From the NCBI GenBank assembly GCA_947184155.2, contig CAMXCT020003624.1:296181-360180 (forward strand): a stretch of DNA of 64,000 nucleotides, written 5' to 3'. The notes beneath the pieces were generated by a model. The model had not been told where the DNA came from and did no database searches. It worked only from the letters and a program-made list of their open reading frames with translations. Positions within the stretch are counted from its first letter, which is position 1. Every line of letters begins with the position of its first letter. The DNA comes from Cladocopium goreaui (taxonomy: Eukaryota; Sar; Dinophyceae; Suessiales; Symbiodiniaceae). The position numbers were made by a program, and so were the translations under genes. Shown here one piece after another: positions 31,245 to 42,637 of the stretch.

Positions 31245-33634
31245 TCAAATCACAGCGGTGGCATCGTCACTGGTCAAAGACTTGTCAGACGCACGCATCC
31301 TTTGCCATCCACTGCGAAAAATAGCAATCGAAGCAGCACATGCACTAGCAATACTCAGCACCAAGGCGGTTCGTCGAACTGATTCGATCACAAGCTGAGG
31401 CCAAGCAATGTAATTGAACTTGTTCATGTTCAGCAAGTTCTCAGGGTTCTCCAGTTCCACATAGATGCCAAGTAGGGCCCAAGCGGCCACTAAACCAATC
31501 AAAGGGTCGGCCCTGGGAGCTGCAAATGTGAACAAGGCCACGATCACGGCGATGCCGGCGAGACAAACCTGACTGTCGCTCTCAGGAAGAACATCGACAA
31601 ATTCCAAACCAAGATACAACAAGTGGCGGTCGATAGCAGTTTCTACTGCAAATTAAAAGCTCGGATCTGTGTTGGACAGTGTGCTCAGTATCCCATGTCC
31701 AGGCACAAACTCGAATGCTCACACGTATGTGAATGGCACAGATGTCACGTACATTCTTCCCCTATTACCGTACCGGTGTAGACTGTGGAGTGTGGAATGG
31801 AGTGGGGTGCAGAGTGTGGAGTGTGAAGACAGTGGAGTGTTGAGTGGGGAATGTAGTGTGTAGGGTGTGGAGTGGGAATTGCGGAATGTGAAGTTTTGAG
31901 CGTAAAGTGTAGTGTGGAGTACAAAGTGTAGAGTGTGAAGTGTACACTGTAGAGTGTGGAGTGTCAAGTGTATATAAAGTGTGAGGTGTAAAATGTAAAG
32001 TGCAAAGTGCAAAGTGTAGAGTGTGGAGTGTGGAGTGTAAAGTGTAGAGTCTGGAGTGTGGAGTGTCAAGTGTAAAGTGTGGAGTGTAAAGTGCAGAGTG
32101 TGGAGTGTAAAGTGTAGAGTGCAGAGTATGGAGTACAAAGTGTAAAGTGTAAAGTGTGGAGTGTAAAGTGCAGAGTATGGAGCAAAAAGTGTAAAGTGTA
32201 AAGTGTGGAGTGTAAACTGTAGAGTGTGGAGTGTACAATGTAGAGTGTGGAGTGTGAAGTGTAGAGTGTGGAGTGTAGAGTGTAGGGTGTGGAGTGTAAA
32301 GTCTGGAGTTTGGAGTGTCAAGTGTAAGTGTGGAGTGTAAAGTGCAGAGTGTGGAGTGTAAAGTGTAGAGTGCAGAGTATGGAGTACAAAGTGTAAAGTG
32401 TATAAAATGTGGAGTGTAAAGTGTGGAGTGTAAACTGTAGTGTGTGGAGTGTACACTGTAGAGCGTGGAGTGTAAAGTGTAGAGTGTGGAGTGTCAAGGG
32501 TAAAGTGTAAAGTGTAAAACGCAAAGTGTAGGGTGTAGAGTGTGGAGTGTGGAATGTAAAGTGCAAAGTAAACTCTCACTATGTCCCACGCCTGCCACGC
32601 AATTTTCACAGTGTCACGACGTGATGCAGCCCTGTCAACGCGATTGGCAAACAGCACGCAACACGTCACGTCTAAAGTGCTGCGCCTGCCACGGAACTTG
32701 GAAATCATCTTCTGAAAACGATGCAAAAGTATTGTGCCTGTCACACAGAAAGACTCTTGAAACGATAATGTGACGAAGTGCCACGCCTGCCACGCAAAGC
32801 AACGTTTGAAACCTTTAAAAGTGACCACTTTTGCAGCATTCCCCGTAGGCACGGCCATGGCGACCTCATGCGAACACTTGCGAACGGTTGCGGACTTTTG
32901 GGAACGGTTGCAGACGGTTGCGAACGGTTGCGCAACGTCTAGCGAACACACTCTCAACCCCACACCCCCAGAGTGCTGCGCATTCGGGAAGAAGGGAAAC
33001 ACATGGAAACACAATGAATGGAAAAACACAAATGACGGCCGCCACGTGCTGTCAGATGCTGTCAGGGCACCATGGCTAACATCAGCATTGTCTCTTGCGA
33101 TGACATGTAGTAGTCTGCAAGGACGTTGATATTCAAGACACTCGCGGCGATGATCCATCCACAGTGCAATGAAAAAGGTGCCCTCAGCAAGAAGTACTCC
33201 TTCAGGGAGATCTCGGGTAGGAAGTCTGTGCGCAGAATGGCCATGACCAAACCGAGAAGGATTCCCAACATGCACACCAGGGATCCGGGAATCAGGTCCT
33301 GAGCAAAGAAAAGCGTCCATGCCACCTGGCAGCAGCAGGCATATATCCACCAAGGTGTGACGGTGTCAACCACTGGGCTGGTGCTGAGAGAGGGAAACAT
33401 CTGTGCCACAGCAAAGATGCCTTCCCAAGTGAAGATGGCTCCCCAAATGGCAAAGGCATATCCAGCTGGTGTGACCAGGATCTGATACTTCTCGCTCAAC
33501 TCTTCGTTGGTGGCGCCAAAGGCCCCAGTCAAGGAGCCGTAGGTGATACCAAGATTCACCAGGTACGCAAGCATGTTGAGCCATGATTGAACTCGCACAC
33601 GGCACACCTCCTTCTGCAAGAAAGAAGCCAACAT
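31245..33634 (-). CDS. TspO/MBR-like tryptophan-rich membrane protein, copy A
   Basis: Exon 1 (33071-33634, 188 codons from ATG 33634) has membrane helices with LVTPAGYAFAIWGAIFTWEG and LLRAPFSLHCGWIIAASVLN, which match the PAGYxFxIWG and PFSxxxGWI signatures of tryptophan-rich sensory (TspO/MBR-related) proteins. Exon 2 (31245-31645) continues with helices containing ADPLIGLVAAWALLGIYVE and ends in a stop. About 320 residues in all. The role is probably a small-ligand membrane protein, unproven. The GT at 33070 and AG at 31646 do not keep frame: exon 1 ends in phase 0 while exon 2 needs one extra base, so the exact junction is unresolved. The intron holds an 800-bp minisatellite and about 400 bp of other sequence. 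Confidence 0.7.
31779..32570. repeat. Heptanucleotide minisatellite AGTGTRR inside an intron
   Basis: About 110 imperfect units of AGTGTGG, AGTGTAA and AGTGTAG. It lies in the intron of TspO-like copy A and is absent from copy B, so it arrived or expanded after the duplication. It creates a false 544-codon minus-strand frame. Confidence 0.95.
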
Positions 33635-33784
33635 CTTGCTGATGAAAGGCTTGAAGGTATGTGTAAAACACAAACGGAGGATGGCGCAGGTACCACAAAA
33701 TCTTGACTTTGGAAGGCGAGTCGGTCAGAAGAATGGTCGTGCCAAAGTTTCTCTCTCAGTATGTATGCACATCTCAGGAAACCG

Positions 33785-35396
33785 TACTGCCACTTACTTG
33801 CAGCAATCACTTTGCAATCTGATGATCAATCTCAATCTGATGAATTTAAGATGCTTTAAGATCTTTAAGAATGATCTTCCATAGAACCTTCCGAACACCT
33901 CAAGACAACCCATCGAGAGGATTCTGCATTTTCCAGCCTCTTTTTGCTTCATCCATCATCCACCTCCCCTCTGTAACAGCGGCAAAAGAAGAAAATCTGG
34001 GGCAGCTGACAGGTTTTCCCCTGGCTCCCCTTGGCAAAAGCACCACTCATCAATGGAATCTTGTTTCCATCAAGTGGTAGCAGAAGTAGTTGCAGTACTA
34101 GCCGGCGCATCTGATTTGAAGCAGCTCGGCTTTAGGCGTTTGCACTGTACAATGAATTAGGCTGCGGATGACTTACTTTGCACCTGCGATGCGGGTCAAA
34201 TCACAGCGGTGGCATCGTCACTGGTCAAAGACTTGTCAGACGCACGCATCCTTTGCCATCCACTGCGAAAAATGGCAATCGAGGCAGCACATGCACTAGC
34301 AATACTCAGCACCAAGGCGGTTCGTCGAACTGATTCGATCACAAGCTGAGGCCAAGCAATGTAATTGAACTTGTTCATGTTCAGCAAGTTCTCAGGGTTC
34401 TCCAGTTCCACATAGATGCCAAGTAGGGCCCAAGCGGCCACTAAACCAATCAAAGGGTCGGCCCTGGGAGCTGCAAATGTGAACAAGGCCACGATCACGG
34501 CGATGCCGGCGAGACAAACCTGACTGTCGCTCTCAGGAAGAACATCGACAAATTCCAAACCAAGATACAACAAGTGGCGGTCGATAGCAGTTTCTACTGC
34601 AAATTAAAAGCTCGGATCTGTGTTGGACAGCATGCTCAGATGTGCTCAGTATCCGTATCCCATGTCCAGGCACAAAAAAGGGAAACAATGAAACACATGG
34701 AAAAACACAAATGACAACCGCCACGTGCTGTCAGGGCACCATGGCTAACATCAGCATTGTCTCTTGCGATGACATGTAGTAGTCTGCAAGGACGTTGATA
34801 TTCAAGACACTCGCGGCGATGATCCATCCACAGTGCAATGAAAAAGGTGCCCTCAGCAAGAAGTACTCCTTCAGGGAGATCTCGGGTAGGAAGTCTGTGC
34901 GCAGAATGGCAGTGACCAAACTGAGAAGGATTCCCAACATGCACACCAGGGATCCGGGAATCAGGTCCTGAGCAAAGAAAAGCGTCCATGCCACCTGGAA
35001 GCAGCAGGCAAATATCCACCAAGGTGTGACGGTGTGAACCACTGGGCTGGTGCTGAGAGAGGGAAACATCTGTGCCACAGCAAAGATGCCTTCCCAAGTG
35101 AAGATGGCTCCCCAAATGGCAAAGGCATATCCAGCTGGTGTAACCAGGATCTGATACTTCTCGCTCAACTCTTCGTTGGTGGCGCCAAAGGCCCCAGTCA
35201 AGGAGCCGTAGGTGATACCAAGATTCACCAGGTACGCAAGCATGTTGAGCCATGATTGAACTCGCACACGGCACACCTCCTTCTGCAAGAAAGAAGCCAA
35301 CATCTTGCTGATGAAAGGCTTGAAGGTATGTGTAAAACACAAACGGAGGATGGCGCAGGTACCACAAAATTTTGACTTTGGAAGGCGAGTCGGTCA
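33785..35396. repeat. Tandem duplication, copy B (about 1.6 kb)
   Basis: Direct repeat of copy A starting 58 bp after it. It includes the complete TspO-like gene with a short intron of about 143 bp. Flanks outside the repeat are unrelated. Confidence 0.9.
34196..35303 (-). CDS. TspO/MBR-like tryptophan-rich membrane protein, copy B
   Basis: Exon 1 is 34740-35303 (188 codons) and exon 2 is 34196-34596. The protein is almost identical to copy A; seen differences include DTVTPWWIYACC versus HTVTPWWIFACC and LLGLVMA versus LLSLVTA. Exon 2 is identical at the protein level. The intron is only about 143 bp and shares the same frame puzzle as copy A: with the visible GT and AG the reading frame would shift by one base. 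The compact intron probably represents the ancestral state. Confidence 0.7.
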
Positions 35397-36372
35397 CAAC
35401 ATCTGATGAAAGACCAAGGCTGCTAGTTGTTCACATGGGCCGCAGCCACTTGAGTAGCCACAACATTAGACCAATATTGCTTTGTCTGAGCATACACGAC
35501 CATTTGACGATATAAAAAAAAACTCATGTTGAGGAAAATGCCTACAACTGGGGGGAACACATTTTCCATACCAGTATTTGGGGGTGCATTGCATTTAGTA
35601 CATGGCTTATACCCCGAGTTAGATTAATAGAATATGTCGATCCTCACTTATATATATATATTATGTATGGCCAAATATGCATGTGGGATTATATGGCTGA
35701 AAAAAATGAATTCTAAACCGCTTCCAGTTTCAGAGAGACCCCAGACTCCTGGCTATTTTTTGGACCTCCTTTGGTTCCTTCGGGTCCGCTGGCTCGGCTT
35801 TCGGCCTTCAGCTGTTGGAATCGATACCAACACAATGCCAGAATAAACTGATCCCTGTGGTTTCAAGAATTAGTATGTGGTTTTATCATGAAAATGTTAT
35901 GTGTATATTTATATCTATATCTCTATCTATCTATCTATCTATGTATCTATCTATCTATCTATCTATCTATGTATATATCCAATCTACCATTATGTTTGTA
36001 GATGGGAATCATGATGACAATGCGTTGGAATCGGGTGTGCCCCATGTTTAAACCATCCTATGCTTGCTGATCATCATTGCAGTTGCTACACTACACAAAT
36101 ATCAAATGATCGAAGGAAGTTTAGAAGTCAAACTTCCGACAATATGGACAGATGAAAAGCAGAGTAGGGCAGAGGCAGAGAGAAGAGAAAGATTAGAAGA
36201 GAGAAGAGTAGAAGAGAAAGAGTCAGAAGAAAGAAGACGCAGATGCGCGAAAAGGTAGGAAAGTCGCGAAACACTGTGTTTTTCCAATGATTTGTGGCTC
36301 CGGAGGGTCGAAAAGTAGGCTCGCTAAAGCGGCGGGTGCGGAGCCAGCTGGCCAGATGAGAGATGAAAAATT
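35397..36372. other. Spacer with TATC microsatellite and purine-rich tract
   Basis: Contains an ATCT tetranucleotide array (about 35905-35975) and an AGAGAAGA-rich segment (36155-36245). No exon recognised. Confidence 0.6.
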
Positions 36373-36842
36373 GCACGCCGTTGTGGCGCGAAGCACATTC
36401 CCAAGTCAAAATGTACAAAACACATCATTCTCGGACCACTTTTGGAAGTTGAGATGTCGAAAAAGCGCACGCCGTTGTGGCGCGAAGCACATTTCCAAGT
36501 CAAAATGTACAAAACACACTACGTTCGGACCACTTTTGGAAGTTGAGATGTCGAAAAAGTGCACGCCGTTGTGGCGCGAAGCACATTTCCAAGTCAAAAT
36601 GTACAAAACACACCACGTTCGGACCACTTTTGGAAGTTGAGATGTCGAAAAAGTGCACGCCGTTGTGGCGCAAAGCACGTTTCCAAGTCAAAATGTACAA
36701 AACACACTACGTTCGGACCACTTTTGGAAGTTGAGATGTCGAAAAAGTGCACGCCGTTGTGGCGCGAAGCACATTTCCAAGTCAAAATGTTAAAAACACC
36801 AGGGGTTCGGACCACTTTTGGAGGTTCAGATGTCGCTTCGCT
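36373..36842. repeat. 94-bp satellite, five copies
   Basis: GCACGCCGTTGTGGCG recurs at 36373, 36467, 36561, 36655 and 36749, an exact 94-bp period. The unit also contains TTCCAAGTCAAAATGTACAA and GGACCACTTTTGGAAGTTG. Because 94 is not a multiple of three, open frames across it are incidental. Confidence 0.95.
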
Positions 36843-37322
36843 TCCCTTTACTAGACTACACTACATGCCACTACACTACACTCCACTACACTACACTACA
36901 TTACACTACACTACCTTCAACTACACTTCACTACATTGCACTACACTACACTACAACTACACAACTACACTCCACTACACTTCACTACACGAAATTACAC
37001 TACACTACACTACATTACACTAGACTCCACTACACTACACTACACTCCACTACACTAAATTACACTACACTTCACTACATTACACTCCACTCCACTACAC
37101 TACACTACATTACACTACACTACACTCCACTACACTACAACTACAACTACAGCTACAGCTACAACTACAACTACAACTACACTCCACTACACTCCATTAC
37201 ACTAAATTACACTACACCAAATTACACTACACTACATTACACTAGACTACATTACGTTCCGCTACACTCCACTACACCACACTACATTGCACTACACTAC
37301 ATTACACTGAATGACACTGCAC
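36843..37322. repeat. ACTAC pentanucleotide array
   Basis: About 480 bases of ACTAC with ACTCC, ATTAC and ACTTC variants, starting directly after the 94-bp satellite. Confidence 0.95.
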
Positions 37323-37325
37323 CAC

Positions 37326-37386
37326 AGATAGACAGGTAGACAGATAGATAGATAGACAGGTAGACAGCTAGACAGATGAAGGAGAG

Positions 37387-37422
<36 letters not shown>

Positions 37423-37612
37423 GGGTGGATAGATAGATAGATAGGTAGATAGATAGATAGATAGGTAGGTAGATAGATAGATAGATAGATAGGTAATTAG
37501 ATGAAAGAGAGAGAGAGAGATATAGATCGATAGATAAATACATACATAGATAGTTAGGTAGGTAGGGTAGGTAGGTAGGTAGGTAGGTAGTCAGAGAAAG
37601 AGAGAGAAAGAG
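37326..37612. repeat. GATA/GGTA tetranucleotide array
   Basis: GATA repeats with GACA interruptions, then AGAG and GGTA runs. Third simple-repeat block in a row after the satellite and the ACTAC array. Confidence 0.95.
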
Positions 37613-37845
37613 AGGAGACCTCAACCACCTTTCAGTCCATCAGTGGCTTCGCTCTGCCATCCCTGATTCACAACAACCAATCTCTCCTATAGGTTTCCTA
37701 TGTTTGAAACTTCCGCCACCGCCTTGTGCGGTATACTACTGGTATAATTCAAGAAAACATTGTGTCTGCGCAAATGTATGATTCAACCTTTGGAAGAGAA
37801 AATTGTGACAATAAGAATCAGTGTGAATATTGATTTCAATACGCA

Positions 37846-40115
37846 TCAATCTTTGTACAGAGTATAAGTGTGCCACAACAAAAAGAACGTTCGAATCGTT
37901 CGAACCTTTGCTGATCTGTCGTAAAAATCGAGCCGCCTCTCATCATTGGGCGATCCCTTCCTCAGGCCAGGTCGGGAAGATCCACGTGGCCCAAGTGTAC
38001 AAAGACATACCCATAGGATCCATGTATGGTATATATTCTAACATTGGGGATATATTGATGGTAAATGTTACCATATATAGCATACATGGATCCTATGGGA
38101 TAGACCATTTCCATCAATTTCCCAACGTTTGGTCCCTGAGAACAGAACGATCTCTTCAGGAGATTCTTGTCCTGGCACCACTTGCAGAGTTTGCTTCGTT
38201 CGAAACACAAAAATGGAATTGTCCTTGGCTGCAAAAGCTGAGCACAAGGCTTAAAGCTTCCACATGCCACAAACCCGTCCGTTTCAGGTTTTGTATATAA
38301 CCATCAGCCTCTTGTGCACTGTCACAATCGGTCCCGTTGAAATTCGCCATAAGGATCGCCACGAGTGAAGTGGGACCTGAAGATCCACAATTCACCAAAA
38401 TCTTGTCACAAAATCAGAGAAACCAACACGAACTCTATACCCTCTACCGGTCATCAGCTCCATGACCAGCTGGGAAGTCCCAGTGAAATCAGTGAAACAT
38501 GGAGATTTCCAGCTCGAACTAAATGGGGGGTATTTTCGGAGTTTCCATCGAGTCATGGAGCTGAGAAACCACGCCAATACGGAGCACCGATGAACGCCAA
38601 GTGTGACAGGTCTCGACCTGCTCCAGTCTTCAAGTTCCAGCTCTGCCATTAAAACCCTTGAACAATAACCTCAATCATATGAGATCAATTAGGATATTAT
38701 CCAAATAATAGTCAGCTCATCAGAATATGTTAGAATATGTTTGAATCATTAATCACAATGAATCATTGGACATCATTATCAAAAATATTCAAAAATATAT
38801 TCACACAATTCAAGAAAAATTGATGAAATTGGCACAACTTCACCACGTTAACCAGGTACGGTGCGCAAAAATCTGGGACGCTTCACTGCTTGCAGCCAGC
38901 TTCTTCTCCTTTTCTTGACGCCTCGGACGGAGTCGGACTCCGTCAAGCTATCCCTGGGGGATGGTTGGGATGGTTGGGATGGTTGGCACGGGCTTCACCA
39001 CATTCAACATGTATGGGCTGGGTATTGGATGGGGTACCCAAAATGGTAAACTATGGAAAATCACCATTTTTCATGAGAAAATCACTGGATATCACTGGTT
39101 AACTATGGAAAGATCCACCATGCTATTAATCCTGGGTAAATCCACTATTTCGACTGGGCCATTTTCAACAGCTATGGATTGGGTTTCTTGACCCTTGTTT
39201 GTCCCAAATGGTCACGAAGATTGACGATCAACGAAACCTCTAGCTCATCTCTACGATTGATTTATGCTCTCCCGTAAATTGTTAGGTTTGCTTTCCTGAA
39301 CTGACAACTCAGCAAGGCTCATGTTGTGCTGGTTCAGCAGTTGGAGCGGAGTCATGTCCAGACCTGCAGGGGACCAGGTCTATGGAATGAGACAATTCCA
39401 ACAAATCTCCATGAAGTCCCCAGTAGATCCCAATATTAAATCCCATGAAATCCCAACAGCTCAACCCAGTTTCCAGTCGGTTTTTCTATCTGAGTTGCAA
39501 AAGATTCCAACCCCATTGGCCCATGTTTTTGGGGGAATCATCAGCTGTCATCCCAGCTAATTTTCTTCATCCTATCGCCACGAGATGGGGGGTTTTTGAT
39601 GATTCAGCTGACTTTCAAAGATACATATTCATATCATCCCATTATTCGATCCCTCAATTTTCTTGGATATACTGATATACTGATAATGCAAAAGTGTGTA
39701 TATATATATGTATTAATATACACATACATATCCGTTAGATGTTGGTCGTGCACATCCATTTTGTTGTTCTATCCAACTATATTCCCATGATATCCCCTTT
39801 TTGGAAACTAGAATGTGGAAGTTTCAACCTCACCAAAATGGGAATGCGCTTGAAAATCCCATATTCCGATTCCATCTACTTCAGGATGATTTAGTTCTAT
39901 TGAAACACCATTGCTTATATATATATAAACTCCATTGTCTCATTAGTCACCATAAAAAACGTGAACATATTCCCCTCCTGGGGTTCCCATTGAACATGGC
40001 ATATCCCATTCGGTGGACATCAACACACTTCGCCCAGCGGCGTTCGGGCGCTTGTCGCCGGGCCAATTTCATGGCCTGATCCGACAGAACAATGAGGTTG
40101 TCGGCACCAGGGCGT
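37846..40115 (-). CDS. Unknown multi-exon gene
   Basis: Coding-like minus-strand exons in order: about 40020-40115 (DNLIVLSDQAMKLARRQAP), about 39310-39375 (LDMTPLQLLNQHNMSLAEL), about 38880-38965 (basic, SVRGVKKRRRSWLQAVKR), about 38575-38645 (NLKTGAGRDLSHLAFIGAP), about 38335-38400 (WIFRSHFTRGDPYGEFQRD), about 38150-38228 (SIFVFRTKQTLQVVPGQES) and the last exon 37846-37960 (one base plus 37 codons and TGA, containing ERRLDFYDRSAKVRTIRTF). A GA donor after GAAGA would join the last two in frame. I do not recognise the protein, and it is not certain that all exons belong to one gene. Confidence 0.45.
38009..38100. mobile_element. M4 inverted-repeat element, diverged
   Basis: ACCCATAGGATCCATGTATGG and its inverse CATACATGGATCCTATGGG flank GGATATATTGATGG. 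It lies in an intron, 49 bp upstream (minus sense) of the exon at 37960. Confidence 0.75.
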
Positions 40116-41028
40116 TAGCCCATACACTTTCATGTATTTGTTTGTTTAAATACCATGATCATTGGGATCAGGCCACAATTTCATAATCTACTTCTAAATG
40201 ATTTGTTTGTTGATCTGTAGGTGGCTCTGCAGTAACAATTATTGTTACCCGAAATGCAACCATACCATTTTTTGTTCATACAATGTTCATTTATTTCTGC
40301 GTTTGTTGATCTGGGGCTGGGATCATCAAGTGGAAGTCGTCAGTCACAAACGGCTTTTATCTGGCTGGGTACCAAGTGGCAGGTAGCTGGGCATTGGGCT
40401 ATATAAATATAACTCTTAAAACTGATGAACCATCATGATATGATAAAAGTACATGAGTAGTAAATATACGCAATAAGTGATTATATAGTACGTGCGGTTT
40501 AACCCCTCCAACTAACCAACATCTGTGATACGTAGGATTTGGATAGTTCCGTCACGTGGATATGCGACCCAAAATGCATCCGTTTTAATGACCAGGGTTT
40601 GACCCCCGACAGAAAAAATGGTGGACTTCTTTCTAAACATCTGATCTTTGCATCCGACATGCTGTTAAATGACACCGATTCTTGAACCTAATTTGTTTTT
40701 CCCTCTATTGAATCAACATCTATAGAGAGAACTTGTGAAACCATAAACCATCAGAACCTGTCCTTTGAACTGAACAAGTGTGTACATTCTGGTACCTGCC
40801 GGGACTGGGACAGCAACTGGTGTAAGTATCAGTTCTGCCTTTCAACTGCCACAACAGTTGCTGTCAAGGGGCTGAAAGCGGAGCTGGAAATGGACTGAAT
40901 GTATCACAGCGCGTGCATCACTCAATCATTGCAACAACTATAACTTGAACATGAATCAATGGAGCATCAGCATTAGTAGAAAGAATGTCTGCTTTGCACC
41001 CTGTAGCAAGATCAGAGGTGCTCTTCTA
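40116..41028. other. Spacer without a recognised gene
   Basis: AT-rich intergenic sequence between two minus-strand exon sets. Nothing further supported. Confidence 0.4.
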
Positions 41029-42365
41029 TCAACATCTTGTTTTACCAACTCCATCTTTGGGGCTCTTCACTATCTTTGTTTCTGAGAGCAAAGTGGGCTG
41101 ATTTGTGTCCATGTCGAGAACTTGCACTTTGAATTGGCTCCATGTCTTGAACCCAGGTCGGGTCGCATGGCCGGCAGCCCCATCTCTGATCGGAGACTTT
41201 CCCTCCAAAAAAAAACAACTGGGTGCCCTGTTGGTCCGGTACAGCATGTGCTTTACCAAAATTTGCCTGAGGTTTCTCAAAATTCCATGTGGTTTACCCA
41301 TGTACCACCTCGCTCCTCCCGCTGGAAGATGCTCGAGAGCTCCGACTCCACACTTTCAATCTGCGGCGCTTAATTGCTGGTCGTTTTCTTGCAGGACAAA
41401 ACATGTGGGTTATGGGATTTGAGCATGAAAATCGGGTTGAAGATGGTTGAAGCATCAAACCTTGGGCTCACCATCAGGATTGGGGTTCAATAGTTAAATC
41501 GTGTCACCCTTGGATTGTACAAAACACATTTACTATTTTACTGGAGGACGCAAAAATAGTGACCATTCCTAGTAGAAATGATTAGAAATGGTACCCTCCA
41601 TGTTCATAAACCAGGGCTCCATATATCCTGGGTTGACATTGCCAATCCTGGAAGCGCGGCAGCACATCAGACTTTCCTTCCAGGGGATGGAATGCTTGGA
41701 TAGGGATCACACAAGCGCGGCAGCACTTTTTGATGTAAGGCGCTCGTTTTTTTGATGCGGGGCATTCTACTCGATGTCCGGCAAGACACCTTGCAATATT
41801 TCTGAACAAATGCATTCTCAATGATTCAACTTGCATTCCGGTGAAGTTTGGTAGAGGAAACAACAAGGTGGACTATTGGGTCAAGGTACCGAAAACGACA
41901 CCGTTTTCGGAATCATATTGAATAAGGATGAATAAGGGCAACCCTTATAAACCCCTGCACAAAGGTTTTTCCCCATGTCACCTGCCAGGTGAGGACCTCT
42001 AGATTTTGCGAGCGCCAAAGCTCAGCAAGGACACTGCCGGATCTCCAGCGCGGGCGTCAGATGTCAGATAGAATGCCAGATAGCCTCTGGTAAACATTAA
42101 CTATGGAAAATCACCATGCTATTAATGGGTAAATCCACTATAAATGTCAGAATATGTGTCAGATAGAATATCAGTTGGTGATAAATCACTCGAAGAAAGC
42201 TTTCTTTCACAGCCGCAACGCATCTTGCAGCTGCGCAACCACAGTCCATAATCTTCGCTTCCGCAGTGGGGCGCCCAGAGCGAGTTCCATGAGAGTCCAG
42301 AGCTTTCACGACTTGATCACCTGCCCACCGCCCAATCGCCCAAGCCCAAGATCTTTCGGTGAAAA
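41029..42365 (-). CDS. Unknown multi-exon gene
   Basis: Coding-like minus-strand exons: about 42180-42365 (WAWAIGRWAGDQVVKALDS, AEAKIMDCGCAAARCVAAV), about 42000-42062 (GDPAVSLLSFGARK), about 41740-41850 (MQVESLRMHLFRNIARCLA, with further Cys), about 41315-41360 (ESELSSIFQREER, donor GTGGTA) and a last exon about 41029-41200 (FKTWSQFKVQVLDMDTNQP, LLSETKIVKSPKDGVGKT) ending in TGA. Splice phases were not all checked, and the first two could belong to a neighbouring gene. No family recognised. Confidence 0.45.
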
Positions 42366-42637
42366 GACAGGACAACACATGTGTTTTTGGTGATTTTTTA
42401 TGGTGTTTTATATGGTTTTATGATGTTCACCCTGATGTTCACCCACCCAATTTCGAGATGTGTCTCAAATGTTATGAATTTTTGTGCGTTGAACAACCAT
42501 CATTGACCATTAAAATGAAACTAGGGATGAATTATCCACCGTCAGTAGTGCATGATTGTTCTGCATTCGCTTCGACCCATGCAGCCTACCTATTTCTGCC
42601 CCATTTCCGACAGCTCCTGGACGCATGTCTGTCCTTC

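Larger units (their letters stand above)
30831..33727. repeat. Tandem duplication, copy A (about 2.9 kb)
   Basis: Copy A aligns with copy B (33785-35396) from TACTGCCACTTACTTGC to GGCGAGTCGGTCA in direct orientation. Copy A is about 1285 bp longer because of one insertion (about 31710-32990) in the intron of the TspO-like gene. The exons are almost identical. Confidence 0.9.

Noticed and set aside
31719..33353. 544-codon minus-strand open frame
   Set aside because: Most of it translates the AGTGTRR minisatellite (HSTLYTPHST-like repeats); only the first part overlaps TspO-like exon 1, in another frame.
34636..35397. 253-codon minus-strand open frame
   Set aside because: It lies in the wrong frame over TspO-like exon 1 and carries no membrane or family signature; the true frame has the PAGYAFAIWG motif.
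36373..36842. CRISPR-like regular array
   Set aside because: Units are 94 bp and similar throughout, with no short repeat plus unique spacer structure; the host is eukaryotic.
36287..37339. Frames of 85-173 codons over tandem arrays
   Set aside because: The 94-bp satellite and ACTAC arrays are open by periodicity; unit length is not a multiple of three.
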